64,000 nt of DNA from Sulfitobacter faviae (GCF_029870955.1 NZ_PGFQ01000001.1:2170001-2234000); one strand, 5' to 3'; positions 18,983 to 29,089 are shown, counted from the stretch's first letter. A program made the numbers and translations. The notes: generated by a model not told the origin, from the letters alone.

Positions 18983-21169
18983 ATGGCTGAATTCTACCAC
19001 CATGGTGAGTTGTTGTCGGTGATGACCACCCAGCCTTTGGGCCGCGCTTTGGATTATCGCGCGCCCGAGGGCGGTTGTTATGCAGGGGCCTTTGTCGAGG
19101 TGCCGTTGGGGCCGCGCAAGGTGATGGGTGTGGTCTGGGGGCCGGGGGCCGGGGACTGCGACATCAACAAGGTGCGCCATGTGATCCGGGTGCTCGACGC
19201 GCCGCCGATGCGCGAGGAGATGCGCGAGTTTCTGCTGCGCGCGGCGGCATATACGCTCACCCCGCTGCCTGCGATGCTGCGGCTCGCCACCCGAGCGCCG
19301 GGCCTGGGCGATCCGCCTTCGATGCGCAAAATCTACCGCGCCGGGGACGGTGTACCGTCGCGGATGACCGATGCGCGGCAAAGGGTCATGGCGGTGCTGG
19401 AGGAATATGGCGATCTGGCCTTCACGCTGAAGGAGTTGTCGGAGATGGCCGGGGTGACGTCCTCGGTGGTGAAGGGCCTCGTCGACCAAGGCGCCGTGCG
19501 CGAGGAGGAAAGCCCCCGCGACCTGCCGTTCCGGCGGCTTGATCCATCCTTGCCCGGCAAGGCACTGACCGAGGATCAGGCCAAGGCCGCCGCGGTTTTG
19601 CGCGAGGGGATCAAATCTGAGACCTACGGCACGACGCTTTTGCGCGGGTTACCGGTTCGGGCAAGACGGAGGTCTATCTCGAAGCCGTGGCGGCGGCGGT
19701 GCAGGCGGGGCGGCAGGCGCTGGTGCTCTTGCCTGAGATCGCGCTGACCGAGCAGTTCCTCGAACGGGTCGAAGAGCGTTTCGGCGCCAATCCCGCCGAG
19801 TGGCATTCCGGCGTGACGATGACCGAGCGCCGCCGGATCTGGCGCATGGTGGGCGAGGGCAACGCGCAGCTGGTGATCGGCGCGCGTTCGGCGCTGTTCC
19901 TGCCGTTCCAGAACCTCGGGCTGATCGTCGTGGATGAGGAACACGACACGTCCTACAAGCAGGAGGACGGGGTGCTCTACAACGCGCGGGACATGGCGGT
20001 GCTGCGCGCCTCGATCTGCGGCGCACAGGTGGTGCTGGCGAGCGCCACGCCGAGCCTCGAAACATGGGCCAATGCCGAGGCCGGGAAATACCGGCGGCTG
20101 GAACTGACCTCCCGTTTCGGCCCGGCCGTGATGCCACAGATGGGCGCGATCGACATGCGGCAGGCGGGATTGCCCGGGGACAAGTGGATTTCGGGCGAGA
20201 TGAAACGTGAGGTCGACGCGCGGCTGGCGCGCGGCGAACAGGCGATGCTCTTCATCAACCGCCGCGGCTATGCGCCGGTGACGCTCTGCCGTGCCTGCGG
20301 CGAGCAGATCGGCTGCGACCAATGCGATGCGCGGATGGTCGAACACCGCTTTCTCAAGCGCCTCGTCTGCCACCAATGCGGCGAGAGCAAGCCAATGCCC
20401 GAGGCCTGCCCCTCCTGTAAGGTCGAGGGCAAGCTCGCGCCCGTGGGCCGGGGGTGGAGCGGCTGGGCGAAGAAGCGGCGGCACTCTGGCCCGAGGCGCG
20501 GATCGCGACGCTGAGCTCGGACATGTACGGCTCGGCGCGGGCGCTGAAAGCCGAGATCGCGGGCATCGCCGAGGGGGCGGCGGATATCATCATCGGCACG
20601 CAGCTGGTGGCAAAGGGGCATAACTTCCCGAAGCTGACGTTGGTGGGGGTGATCGACGCCGATCTCGGCCTCACCGGGTCGGACCTGCGCGCGGCGGAGC
20701 GGACGTTCCAACTGATGCGGCAGGTGGCGGGGCGTGCGGGCCGGGCCGAGGCGCCGGGCGCGGCCCTGTTGCAGACCTATCAGCCCGAGCACCCGGTGAT
20801 CCGGGCGATCTTGGCGGGTGAGGAGGAGGCCTTCTGGGCCGCCGAGGCCGGAGAGCGGCGGCAAGCCGGGGTGCCGCCCTATGGGCGCATGGCGGGGATC
20901 ATCCTCAGCGGCAGCGACGCGGCGGCGGTCTTTGATCTGGGCAACCATCTTGCGCGGCATGACGGGCCTTTGCGTGCCGTGGGGGCGCAGGTTTTCGGCC
21001 CTGCGCCCGCGCCGATCGCCCGGGTGCGGGGCGGCATCGGGTGCGGCTGTTGGTGAAGGCGGACAAGGGCGTGGCGTTGCAGGAGGCGCTGGGCCGCTGG
21101 GTCGGCGGGCTGCGGCTCAAGGGGGACTTACGGCTGGCGGTGGATATCGATCCGCAGAGTTTTTATTGA
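18983..21169 (+). CDS. priA: Primosomal protein N' (PriA helicase), three frame breaks
   Basis: About 729 residues after repair. 3'BD domain first (T-Q-P-L-G-R-A-L-D-Y-R-A-P-E), Walker A G-V-T-G-S-G-K-T-E-V-Y-L-E, Walker B D-E-E-H-D, then eight zinc cysteines (C-R-A-C-G-E-Q-I-G-C-D-Q-C and C-H-Q-C followed by C-P-S-C). Restarts stalled replication forks. Breaks: GGG at about 19648-19650, GGCC at about 20447-20450, GGGG at about 21029-21032; each is one missing base and the frames join perfectly. Start 18983 (M-A-E-F-Y) chosen from the conserved N-terminus; an upstream ATG at 18935 is in frame. Confidence 0.9.
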
Positions 21170-21191
21170 GGCTTTAGCTATTGCAGGACGA

Positions 21192-21326
21192 GGGCCAGCG
21201 TCTGCCCGCGGGTTGGCGATGCAAAGCTAGGCTCGTGCCACTTTATGGCTCAGCCGTGATGTGCCTTCGCGAGGTCGCACCAGCCTTACCAAATCGCCTA
21301 CCCGGGGGGCGGGCAGGCGATGGCCC
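21192..21326. repeat. 135-bp REPIN/MITE-like element, copy 2
   Basis: Same length and architecture as 4243-4377: left arm from 21192 (GGGCCAGCGTCTGCCCGC), core GCCACTTTATGGC, right arm 21294-21326 ending GGGCAGGCGATGGCCC. The arms are nearly identical between copies and the cores more diverged. It starts 22 bp after the priA stop. The downstream extension repeats GGCGCCTGCGGCTTGT (as in copy 1) but lacks copy 1's third arm. Confidence 0.75.
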
Positions 21327-21631
21327 GGCGCCTGCGGCTTGTCCCGGGCCGGGTGCAATTCTGGTGCGGTATGCGCTCTATATCCCGCATCTCCATCGCC
21401 TCGCGCGCAACAGCCCGGAAGCAAGGCCGAAGGCCGCCGGGCAGCGCCAGATCGTCCAATGTCTGGCGCTTTTGCGATCGGAGTGGCTTGCGCATGTTTC
21501 ATATGAGTTGCTACCATAAAGTGCCCACCTGAAAGGTCATTTGCGCCAGCCCCCGGTCTGTCGCTGCCCGGCTCCGGGGCCGTATGTCCTTTTCTCTCGC
21601 CATCCCCGGGCCTTGGGCGTAATGAAATCCC
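21327..21631. other. Non-coding interval after repeat copy 2
   Basis: No gene seen. CCATAAAGTGCC at about 21514-21525 is an inverted match (11 of 12) to GCCACTTTATGG at 21238-21249 in the element core, so a half-element or larger inverted structure may extend to here. The rest must hold the promoter of the MFS gene at 21632; I see no clear -35/-10 pair. Confidence 0.4.
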
Positions 21632-22864
21632 ATGACCCGTTTCATCACCCTCGAAGAGGCCAAGCGCCTGCCGTTCTGGCGCCGCCCCGTGGCCCTGCTG
21701 TTCCTCATGGCGTTGGCCATGCCGATTGCTTTCAACACATGGTCGGCGCTGCTGAATAACTTCGTCATCGAGGTCGCCGATTTCGACGGCTCCGACATCG
21801 GGCTGCTGCATACGGTGCGCGAGATCCCGGGCTTCTTCGCCATCGGTGTCATCGCCATCCTGCTCTTCGTGCGCGAACAGGTTCTGGGGCTGGTCTCGCT
21901 TGCGCTTCTGGGCGCGGCCACGGCGGTCACGGCCTATTTCCCCTCCATGGGCGGTATCCTGACGATTACCATGTTCAGCTCCATCGGGTTTCACTACTAC
22001 GAAACGGTGAACCAGTCGCTGCAACTGCAATGGCTGAAGATCGAGGACGCCCCTCGGATGATCGGCTGGCTCATGGCCGCGGGCTCGCTGGCCACGCTGG
22101 TGGCCTATCTCGCGATCATGGCGTTGTGGGAGACGCTGAGCCTTAGCTACGACATCGTCTATATGATCGGCGGCGGCGTCACCGTCGCCATCGCACTCAC
22201 CGCCATGCTGGCCTATCCGCAGTTCGAGGCGCCCACGGTGCAGAACAAGAAAATGGTGCTGCGCCGCCGCTACTGGCTCTATTACGCGCTGCAATTCATG
22301 TCCGGCGCGCGGCGGCAGATCTTCGTGGTCTTCGCGGGCTTCATGATGGTCGAACGCTTCGGCTTTGAGGTGCATGAGATCACCATGCTCTACCTCATCA
22401 ACCTTGTCGCCAATATGCTCTTTGCACCGCTGATGGGCCGCGCGGTGGGCCATTTCGGCGAACGCCGGACCTTGGCGGTGGAATACATCGGGCTGATCTT
22501 GGTCTTTCTGGCCTATGGCGGGGTCTACTACCTCGGCTGGGGCGTGGTGATCGCGGCAGCGCTTTACGTGCTCGACCACATGTTCTTCGCCCTCGCACTG
22601 GCGCTAAAAACCTACTTCCAGAAGATCGCGGACCCCGCGGATATCGCGCCCACGGCGGCGGTGGCTTTCACCATCAACCATATCGCCGCGGTCTTCCTGC
22701 CGGTGCTCTTGGGGCTCTTGTGGTTGGCCTCTCCGGCGGCGGTGTTCTTCCTTGCGGCTGGCATGGCGGCGGTGTCTTTGATGCTGTCGCTGCTGATCCC
22801 GCGCCACCCCGCGCCGGGGCATGAGACGATCTTTCAACCTGTCGTGCCGCAGGCCGCCGAATAA
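21632..22864 (+). CDS. MFS transporter
   Basis: 410 residues with about 11-12 hydrophobic helices and a central cytoplasmic loop (around residue 200, Q-N-K-K-M-V-L-R-R-R). The L-M-G-R-A-V-G-H-F-G-E-R-R stretch in the second half is the MFS motif-A equivalent. Substrate unknown. It stands alone between priA and prmA. Confidence 0.85.
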   Translation: MTRFITLEEAKRLPFWRRPVALLFLMALAMPIAFNTWSALLNNFVIEVADFDGSDIGLLHTVREIPGFFAIGVIAILLFVREQVLGLVSLALLGAATAVTAYFPSMGGILTITMFSSIGFHYYETVNQSLQLQWLKIEDAPRMIGWLMAAGSLATLVAYLAIMALWETLSLSYDIVYMIGGGVTVAIALTAMLAYPQFEAPTVQNKKMVLRRRYWLYYALQFMSGARRQIFVVFAGFMMVERFGFEVHEITMLYLINLVANMLFAPLMGRAVGHFGERRTLAVEYIGLILVFLAYGGVYYLGWGVVIAAALYVLDHMFFALALALKTYFQKIADPADIAPTAAVAFTINHIAAVFLPVLLGLLWLASPAAVFFLAAGMAAVSLMLSLLIPRHPAPGHETIFQPVVPQAAE

Positions 22865-22946
22865 GGTGCGAAACCCGGCATGGCTTGACCCGGCGCGCGC
22901 GCGGCCCTAGGCGAAACGCAACCGCACCGCAGCAAAGGACCGCGCC

Positions 22947-23819
22947 ATGCCCACTTTCACCGCCCTGACCACCCTCGAAGGCCGCGACCCCGCCTATGCT
23001 CTGGGCGAGGCGATGGAGCGGCTCACCCCCGAACCCACCGGCGTGGGCGTTTTCGAGGTCGAGGACGGCTCGGGCCTGTGGGAAGTCGGCGGCTACTTCG
23101 AAGAAGCGCCCGATACCGCAGCACTTGCCGTGCTGGCCAAGGCGATGGGCGCCAAGGAATTCACCGTCTCCGAACTGCCCGAGACCGACTGGGTCGCCCA
23201 TGTCCGGCGCGAGCTGGCACCGGTGGAGGCAGGCCGCTTTTTCGTCTACGGCAGCCATGACGCGGACAAGGTGCCCGAAGACTGCGAGCCGCTGCTGATC
23301 GAGGCCGCCATGGCCTTCGGCACCGGCCACCACGGCACCACCTTGGGCTGCCTCAGAGCGCTCGACCGGCTGGCAAACGAGGGGTTCCACGGCAAGAACG
23401 TCGCCGACATCGGCTGCGGCACCGCGGTGCTGGCGATGGCCGCTGCGCGCATCTGGCCTGAGCCGGTCCTGGCGAGCGACATCGACGAGGTCGCGGTCGA
23501 GGTGGCGCAGGCTAATGTCGATGCCAACGGCCTTACGGGCCGCGTGACCTGCGTCGAGGCGGCGGGCTTCGACCACCCCGCGCTGGCCGAGGCCGCCCCC
23601 TTCGATCTGGTCTTCGCCAACATCCTCAAAGGTCCGTTGGTGGCACTGGCCCCCGACATGGCGGCGGCGCTGCAACCCGGTGGCTATGCGATTCTCTCCG
23701 GCCTGCTAAACGAACAGGCGGAAGAGGTGATCGAGGTTTATGCACGATCCGGCATCAATCTGACCCACCGCGAGAGCATTGGTGACTGGACGACACTAAC
23801 GCTTCAAACGAAAGTATAA
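22947..23819 (+). CDS. prmA: Ribosomal protein L11 methyltransferase
   Basis: 290 residues. SAM-binding motif V-A-D-I-G-C-G-T-A-V-L-A-M-A-A and the A-M-A-F-G-T-G-H-H-G-T-T motif preceding it are typical of PrmA, and N-I-L follows in F-A-N-I-L-K-G-P-L. Trimethylates Lys and the N-terminus of ribosomal protein L11. Start ATG 22947. Confidence 0.94.
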   Translation: MPTFTALTTLEGRDPAYALGEAMERLTPEPTGVGVFEVEDGSGLWEVGGYFEEAPDTAALAVLAKAMGAKEFTVSELPETDWVAHVRRELAPVEAGRFFVYGSHDADKVPEDCEPLLIEAAMAFGTGHHGTTLGCLRALDRLANEGFHGKNVADIGCGTAVLAMAAARIWPEPVLASDIDEVAVEVAQANVDANGLTGRVTCVEAAGFDHPALAEAAPFDLVFANILKGPLVALAPDMAAALQPGGYAILSGLLNEQAEEVIEVYARSGINLTHRESIGDWTTLTLQTKV

Positions 23820-23929
23820 TTCACGCCTCATTTTCGTTGCATTCGACCCTTTTGCCGCTTTGTTGCCACATTTGGACTTTATTCAAATTGGCAGCAAACG
23901 GTGGGGGCCGGATTGCTACGGAGGCTGTG

Positions 23930-24274
23930 ATGGCTGAAGGACACGCTCAATTCGCGAAACGGATCGAACTTCTGGGGCGCAAGCATCGGAAGCTGGAACG
24001 AGGATATGTCACCCGCGTCGGACGCGATGGGTTGATCTCTGTCTTGCCGAAACGCGCCCGCCGGGGTTTCCCGGTGACAGGTCTTTTCCTGATCGTTCTG
24101 GTGTTTTTCGGCTTCAAAGCCTTCACCCTCGCCGCGATTGGCCCGGTGACCTATAACGAGCGTCTCTCGCGCCTCGCCAATGGGTCGAACCTTGAGCAGA
24201 TCGGCGCCAAGATGATGGCCATCGACCCGGTGACCCAGACATTGGCGGAGCTGACCGGCCCGATCATGCGGTAA
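23930..24274 (+). CDS. Small single-pass membrane protein, hypothetical
   Basis: 114 residues: basic N-terminus (K-R-I-E-L-L-G-R-K-H-R-K-L-E-R-G-Y), one membrane helix at about 48-70 (G-L-F-L-I-V-L-V-F-F-G-F), short C-terminal segment. No family recognised. Start ATG 23930 follows GGAGG. Ends just before a strong terminator. Upstream TTGGCAGCAAACG (23888-23900) recurs in the flp upstream region. Confidence 0.8.
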   Translation: MAEGHAQFAKRIELLGRKHRKLERGYVTRVGRDGLISVLPKRARRGFPVTGLFLIVLVFFGFKAFTLAAIGPVTYNERLSRLANGSNLEQIGAKMMAIDPVTQTLAELTGPIMR

Positions 24275-24299
24275 CGTGGCGCCGCCCCTCGCGTAAAGA

Positions 24300-24338
24300 A
24301 AAAGCCGTAGCGGAGGCTCTCCGCTACGGCTTTTCTAA
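24300..24338. terminator. Strong bidirectional terminator
   Basis: Perfect 15-bp stem AAAAGCCGTAGCGGA (24300-24314) / TCCGCTACGGCTTTT (24320-24334), 5-base loop, between the convergent genes ending at 24274 and 24364. Confidence 0.92.
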
Positions 24339-24363
24339 TGGGGCTGGTGCTTATCCCGTAGGG

Positions 24364-24582
24364 TCAACGCACGAAGTGGTTCAGCGCCACAAGGTCAATG
24401 TCGCCCCGGATCAAGCCGATGTCTTGCAACTCGAGATCGGTCAGGTCCGACAGCGCCTTGCGGGTGGCGCGGCTGTCTTGCCAAGCCTCAACCGCAGCGA
24501 AGAAGGCGCCGAAAAAGCCAAGGATGCGCGTGACGGCCGAGGGGGAGCCGTAAGCGGTGCGGGTGGTGTCGAAAGCTGCCAT
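24364..24582 (-). CDS. DUF1127 domain-containing small protein
   Basis: 72 residues. The C-terminal half (T-R-K-A-L-S-D-L-T-D-L-E-L-Q-D-I-G-L) is the DUF1127 signature, seen in many short alphaproteobacterial proteins, some linked to RNA or phosphate regulation. Function here unknown. Imperfect palindrome upstream at 24649-24676. Confidence 0.88.
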   Translation of the reverse strand: MAAFDTTRTAYGSPSAVTRILGFFGAFFAAVEAWQDSRATRKALSDLTDLELQDIGLIRGDIDLVALNHFVR

Positions 24583-24786
24583 GGGGCCGTCCTTTGTTTG
24601 ATCTCAGGTTGCGCCGGCAGGGGGCGGGCTGGCCTTCCTTACCGAACGGAATTTTCGGCAAGTATGCCCGAAATTCGCCCCGCGCAATCCCTCAAAAACG
24701 ACAGTGAGGCTTGCGTTTTTTGCATGGGTCGATAAAAGGGTTAACCCACTATCATTACGGGAAAAATTCACTGCCCAGCATGTCGG
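24583..24786. promoter_or_regulatory. Divergent intergenic region, DUF1127 / ruvC
   Basis: Holds a 10 of 12 inverted repeat (24649-24660/24665-24676), a short CAAAAACG/CGTTTTTTG hairpin (24693-24722) and the palindrome GGGTTAACCC (24738-24747). No coding sequence seen. Promoters for both flanking genes are expected but no confident -35/-10 pair could be picked. Confidence 0.4.
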
Positions 24787-24878
24787 TTTTGAACCATGGA
24801 GAGGCGCAATTCGACACCGCGGTTCAAAAGCGACAGAGCGCCTGTCGCAAAGCGCCCGCCACGCATCAGGGCTTTGCG
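24787..24878 (+). other. Cluster of adjacent inverted repeats upstream of ruvC, candidate structured leader or small RNA
   Basis: TTTTGAACC (24787-24795) pairs with GGTTCAAAA (24821-24829); the next base starts GCGACAG (24830-24836) / CTGTCGC (24842-24848); and CGCAAAGC (24846-24853) pairs with GCTTTGCG (24871-24878). The second and third stems share three bases and compete. No ribosome site or conserved ORF overlaps. 58 bp separate it from the ruvC start. Confidence 0.45.
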
Positions 24879-24935
24879 ATGTTCGCCTTTCGTGCTAGTG
24901 CACCAAAAAAGCAACAATTTTATCGAGGGGCAGAG

Positions 24936-25441
24936 ATGATACGGGTGATCGGCATAGATCCGGGGCTGCGCAATCTGGGCTGGGGCGTGATCGACGTCTC
25001 GGGCAGCCGAATCGCCCATGTGGCCAATGGCATCTGTCACTCCGAAGGCGACGACCTTGGCGCGCGGCTCTTGTCCTTGCATGGGCAGCTTACACGCGTG
25101 CTGACGGCATGGCGGCCCCAAGCGGCAGCGGTTGAGCAGACCTTCGTGAACAAGGACGGGGCCGGGACGCTGAAACTGGGGCAGGCGCGGGGCATCGCCA
25201 TGCTGGTGCCCGCGCAGTTTGGTTTGACGGTGGGCGAATATGCCCCAACAAGGTCAAGAAAACCGTGGTCGGCGTCGGCCATGCGGATAAGGGACAGGTG
25301 GCGCATATGGTCAAGATGCAGATGCCGGGGATCGAGATTGCCGGGCCGGATGCCGCCGACGCGCTGGCCATCGCGATCTGCCACGCGCATCACGGCGGCG
25401 CCAGCACCTTGGCCCAAGCGGTGGCGAGGGCAAGCGCATGA
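24936..25441 (+). CDS. ruvC: Holliday junction endonuclease RuvC (one frame break)
   Basis: About 168 residues after repair. Catalytic acids: D in V-I-G-I-D-P-G-L, E in A-V-E-Q-T-F-V-N, and the D pair in A-G-P-D-A-A-D-A-L. The break is in the CCCC run 25253-25256; one base restores [18 protein letters not shown]. Length 3n+2. Start ATG 24936 after GAGGGG. Cuts Holliday junctions after RuvAB migration. Stop overlaps ruvA ATG (ATGA, 25438-25441). Confidence 0.93.
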
Positions 25442-26115
25442 TCGGCAAGCTTTCGGGCCGCATCGACTACCGCGCGGCAGATCACGTGCTGATCGACGTG
25501 CGCGGGGTGGGTTACCTCGTCTATGTCTCCGACCGGACCATGGCAGCACTCCCGGGCGTGGGCGAGGCGGTGGCGCTTTATACCGACCTTGTGGTGCGCG
25601 AGGACCTGATGCAGCTTTTCGGCTTCCAGACGCTGGTGGAGAAGGAATGGCACCGGCTGCTCACCTCGGTGCAGGGGGTGGGGGCCAAAGCCTCGCTCGC
25701 GATCCTCGGCACGCTGGGGCCGGATGGCGTGAGCCGCGCCATCGCGCTTGGTGACTGGAACGCGGTGAAGGCCGCCAAGGGCATCGGCCCGAAGATCGCG
25801 CAGCGCGTGGTGCTGGACCTCAAGGACAAGGCGCCCGGCGTCATGGCGATGACCGGCACGGTGGCCGACGCCATGGGCGAGACTGAGGCCGCCGCCGACG
25901 AGGCGGTGATCGAGGCCGCCGCCCCGCGCCCCGCACCGAAACCTGCCGCCCCCAATGCCTCTGCCCAGTCCGAGGCGCTCTCGGCGCTTGGCAACCTCGG
26001 CTATGCGCCGGGCGATGCGGCGGGCGCCGTGGCGCAGGCGGCGGGCGAGACGCCCGAGGCCGATACCAAGGCGCTCATTCGCGCGGCGCTCAAGCTGCTG
26101 GCGCCGAAGGGGTGA
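25438..26115 (+). CDS. ruvA: Holliday junction branch migration protein RuvA
   Basis: 225 residues: OB domain ([10 protein letters not shown]), two helix-hairpin-helix motifs ([11 protein letters not shown] and [11 protein letters not shown]), an Ala/Pro-rich linker (about 150-180) and the C-terminal RuvB-binding three-helix domain. Tetramer that targets RuvB to junctions. Confidence 0.96.
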   Translation: MIGKLSGRIDYRAADHVLIDVRGVGYLVYVSDRTMAALPGVGEAVALYTDLVVREDLMQLFGFQTLVEKEWHRLLTSVQGVGAKASLAILGTLGPDGVSRAIALGDWNAVKAAKGIGPKIAQRVVLDLKDKAPGVMAMTGTVADAMGETEAAADEAVIEAAAPRPAPKPAAPNASAQSEALSALGNLGYAPGDAAGAVAQAAGETPEADTKALIRAALKLLAPKG

Positions 26116-26191
26116 GCGCGAATGCGCCCGGCGGCATGTGCGTGAACCTTCCGCTGGAAGAACCACGCACCCTACGGCATAACGAGGCCCT

Positions 26192-27211
26192 ATGACCGAC
26201 ATCGACCCCACCGTGCGGCCCGACCCGCTGCCCGAAGACACCGACCGCGCGCTGCGGCCGCAAATGCTTGGCGAATTCGTTGGGCAGGCAGAGGCGCGGG
26301 CGAACCTGTCGGTCTTCATCCAGTCGGCCCGCCAGCGCGGCGAGGCGATGGATCACACGCTGTTTCACGGGCCGCCGGGCTTGGGCAAGACGACACTGGC
26401 GCAGATCATGGCGCGCGAGCTTGGCGTGGGCTTTCGCATGACCTCCGGCCCGGTGCTGGCCAAGGCCGGTGACCTTGCCGCGATCCTCACCAATCTCGAG
26501 GCGCGCGACGTGCTGTTTATTGACGAGATCCACCGGCTGAACGCCTCGGTCGAAGAGGTGCTCTACCCGGCGATGGAGGATTTCGAGCTTGATCTGGTGA
26601 TCGGCGAAGGCCCCGCCGCGCGCACCGTGCGGATCGAGTTGCAGCCCTTCACGCTGGTCGGGGCCACTACGCGCATGGGGCTTCTGACCACGCCGCTGCG
26701 CGACCGGTTCGGCATCCCGACGCGGCTACAGTTCTACACCGAGGACGAGCTTTACATCATCGTCGACCGCAACGCGCGCAAGCTGGGTGCCCCGGCGGAC
26801 GAAGGCGGCGCGCGCGAGATCGCCAAACGCGCCCGCGGCACGCCGCGCATCGCCGGGCGCCTGTTGCGCCGGGTGGTGGATTTCGCCGTGGTCGAGGGCG
26901 ATGGTCGCGTGACGCGCGAGTTGGCGGATATGGCGCTGACGCGGCTCGGGGTCGATCACCTCGGCCTCGACGGGGCCGACCGACGCTACCTGAGGCTGAT
27001 GGCTGAGAATTATCAGGGCGGCCCGGTGGGGATCGAGACGCTTTCGGCTGCGCTTTCGGAAAGCCGCGATGCGCTGGAGGAGGTCATCGAGCCGTTCCTG
27101 TTGCAGCAGGGGCTGATCCAGCGTACCCCGCGCGGCAGGATGTTGGCCGCCAAGGCGTGGAGCCATCTCGGGCTTGCCGCGCCCAGAGGGCAGAGCGACC
27201 TTTTCGGCTGA
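26192..27211 (+). CDS. ruvB: Holliday junction branch migration ATPase RuvB
   Basis: 339 residues. Walker [10 protein letters not shown], Walker B F-I-D-E-I-H-R-L, sensor 1 V-G-A-T-T-R, arginine finger region R-D-R-F-G, C-terminal winged helix with Q-R-T-P-R-G-R. Hexameric motor of the RuvABC resolvasome, 76 bp after ruvA. Confidence 0.97.
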   Translation: MTDIDPTVRPDPLPEDTDRALRPQMLGEFVGQAEARANLSVFIQSARQRGEAMDHTLFHGPPGLGKTTLAQIMARELGVGFRMTSGPVLAKAGDLAAILTNLEARDVLFIDEIHRLNASVEEVLYPAMEDFELDLVIGEGPAARTVRIELQPFTLVGATTRMGLLTTPLRDRFGIPTRLQFYTEDELYIIVDRNARKLGAPADEGGAREIAKRARGTPRIAGRLLRRVVDFAVVEGDGRVTRELADMALTRLGVDHLGLDGADRRYLRLMAENYQGGPVGIETLSAALSESRDALEEVIEPFLLQQGLIQRTPRGRMLAAKAWSHLGLAAPRGQSDLFG

Positions 27212-27235
27212 CGTTTCGGAGCGAAGGTAGACCAG

Positions 27236-27865
27236 ATGACGATGACCGCAGAGCAGATCGAGACCCTTTTCACCCGCCGCGACGGGCAGTTCGCCTTTGC
27301 CCGCTGGGGCCGCCCCATCGCCCCCGTGGCCTTTGGGATCGAGGAAGAGGCGCTGCCGGTGGTGAAAGGCGCGCTCGAAGCGGTGGCCAAGCTTGCCGGT
27401 CACGACATGGCCGAAACCGACCCGGAGTTGGGCAGCAACCTGATGATGTTCTTCTTCGCCGATTGGGCTGAACTGCTCGACGTGCCGGGGATGGAGGGGC
27501 TGGTGCCGGACCTCGCCGCACAGGTCGAGCGGTTGCAGGCGGCGGGAGCGAACCAATACCGCTTTTTTCGCTTTGAGGAGAACGGCGCGATCAAGGCGGC
27601 TTTCGTCTTCCTGCGCATGGACGAGAGCCTGCAAGATATGTCCGCGCAGGTGCTGGCGCTGAGCCAAGCGGTGCAGGTCATCCTCTTGTGGTCCGAAGAT
27701 GCCTTTCAAGAGCAATCCCCACTGGCGATGGCCGATGACGCGCTGGTGCTGCGCCCCGAGGTCGCGGATGTGATCCGCGCCGCCTATGACCCGGTGATGC
27801 CGCCCGCCGCCAATGATGCGAGCCATGCGCTGCGCCTTGCCGCGCGGGTGCAGGTGGCATCATGA
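27236..27865 (+). CDS. Conserved hypothetical protein between ruvB and ybgC
   Basis: 209 residues, acidic, no signal peptide or membrane helix, no motif I recognise. The tail overlaps the ybgC start by 4 bp, so it is translated with the Tol cluster. An in-frame Met at residue 3 is an alternative start. From memory, a gene of this type is common at this position in Rhodobacterales; function unknown. Confidence 0.75.
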   Translation: MTMTAEQIETLFTRRDGQFAFARWGRPIAPVAFGIEEEALPVVKGALEAVAKLAGHDMAETDPELGSNLMMFFFADWAELLDVPGMEGLVPDLAAQVERLQAAGANQYRFFRFEENGAIKAAFVFLRMDESLQDMSAQVLALSQAVQVILLWSEDAFQEQSPLAMADDALVLRPEVADVIRAAYDPVMPPAANDASHALRLAARVQVAS

Positions 27866-28260
27866 GCCATAGTTTTCCGGTCCGCATCTTCTATGAAGAC
27901 ACCGATATGGCGGGCGTCGTCTATTACGCCAACTACCTGCGCTATATCGAGCGGGCGCGGTCGGATATCGTCGAACAGATCGGCCTTGATCAACGTGCCA
28001 TGCGCGAGGAGGGGCTGGTCTTTGTCGTGACGCGGGTAGAGGCGGATTACCTCGGCGCCGCGCGCTTTGGCGACCGGCTGGAGGTGCAGACGACCCATCA
28101 GGCCGAAGGGCCCGTGCGTTGGGTGTTCGACCAAGACGTGCTACGCGATGGCAAGGTCATCTTTCGCGCCAAAGTTACCGCCGTTTGCATGACGACGGGC
28201 GGAAAACCCACGCGGCTGCCAGCGAAACTCCGCCTGTCGGACGGCGATCCGGCGCGGTGA
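27862..28260 (+). CDS. ybgC: Tol-Pal system-associated acyl-CoA thioesterase
   Basis: 132-residue hotdog-fold protein. F-Y-E-D-T-D-M-A-G-V-V-Y-Y-A-N-Y contains the catalytic Asp (about residue 15) and matches YbgC. Hydrolyses short acyl-CoAs or acyl-ACPs and is always linked to tol-pal. Translationally coupled to the preceding gene. Confidence 0.94.
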   Translation: MSHSFPVRIFYEDTDMAGVVYYANYLRYIERARSDIVEQIGLDQRAMREEGLVFVVTRVEADYLGAARFGDRLEVQTTHQAEGPVRWVFDQDVLRDGKVIFRAKVTAVCMTTGGKPTRLPAKLRLSDGDPAR

Positions 28261-28390
28261 TACCATAATTCTGGCAATCTAGGTTGCAGTCCGTTAGCTT
28301 TGCTCCAAATTGAGGCCGGAAAATAGGGCCCAGAGATAGAACCCAGAGGCAGAATGCCCCGAAGGGGCGGCAGTAAAAGAGCATAGTTAA

Positions 28391-29086
28391 ATGGAAGCAG
28401 AGACGCTGGCATTGGCACAGGGGATCGATTTCTCCCTGTGGGGTCTGTTCGCGAAGGCGACGGTCACGGTCAAACTTGTAATGATCATGCTGATCGGGGC
28501 CTCTTTCTGGTCGTGGTCGATCATCATTCAGAAAACCATCCAATACCGCAAAGCCCGTGCAGAGGCAGCGCAGTTCGATCGGGCCTTCTGGTCGGGTGAA
28601 CCGCTCGACGGTCTTTTTGACACCATTGGCGCCGATCCCGATGGGCCGTCGGAAAAGATCTTCGCCGCCGGCATGTCGGAATGGCGCCGCTCGCACCGCG
28701 AGGACGGTGCGCTGATCCCCGGTGCCACGGCGCGCATCGACCGGTCTATGGACGTGGCCATCGCCAAGGAGGCAGAGCGTCTGCAAAAGGGGCTGCCGGT
28801 GCTGGCGACCGTGGGCTCTACTGCGCCCTTCGTTGGCCTCTTCGGCACCGTCTTCGGCATCATGAACTCTTTCATCGAGATCGCGGCCCAGCAGAACACC
28901 AACCTCGCCGTCGTGGCCCCGGGCATCGCCGAGGCACTTCTGGCGACCGGCATCGGCCTTCTGGCCGCGATCCCGGCGGTGGTTTTCTACAACAAGCTGA
29001 GCGCCGACAGTGATGGGATCCTCGGCACCTACGAGGCCTTCTCGGACGAATTCGCCACCATCCTCAGCCGCCAGTTGGACAGCTAA
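28391..29086 (+). CDS. tolQ: Tol-Pal inner-membrane motor protein TolQ
   Basis: 231 residues, three membrane helices (about 20-42, 134-158, 175-197). The pore helices read V-G-S-T-A-P-F-V-G-L-F-G-T-V and G-I-A-E-A-L-L-A-T-G-I-G-L. With TolR it forms a proton-driven motor for outer-membrane constriction at division. 130-bp leader contains the probable tol promoter. Confidence 0.95.
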   Translation: MEAETLALAQGIDFSLWGLFAKATVTVKLVMIMLIGASFWSWSIIIQKTIQYRKARAEAAQFDRAFWSGEPLDGLFDTIGADPDGPSEKIFAAGMSEWRRSHREDGALIPGATARIDRSMDVAIAKEAERLQKGLPVLATVGSTAPFVGLFGTVFGIMNSFIEIAAQQNTNLAVVAPGIAEALLATGIGLLAAIPAVVFYNKLSADSDGILGTYEAFSDEFATILSRQLDS

Positions 29087-29089
29087 GCC

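Noticed and set aside
21227..22579. 450-codon minus-strand frame opposite the MFS gene
   Set aside because: His/Arg/Asp-rich antisense shadow of a membrane protein; the plus strand has clear helices.
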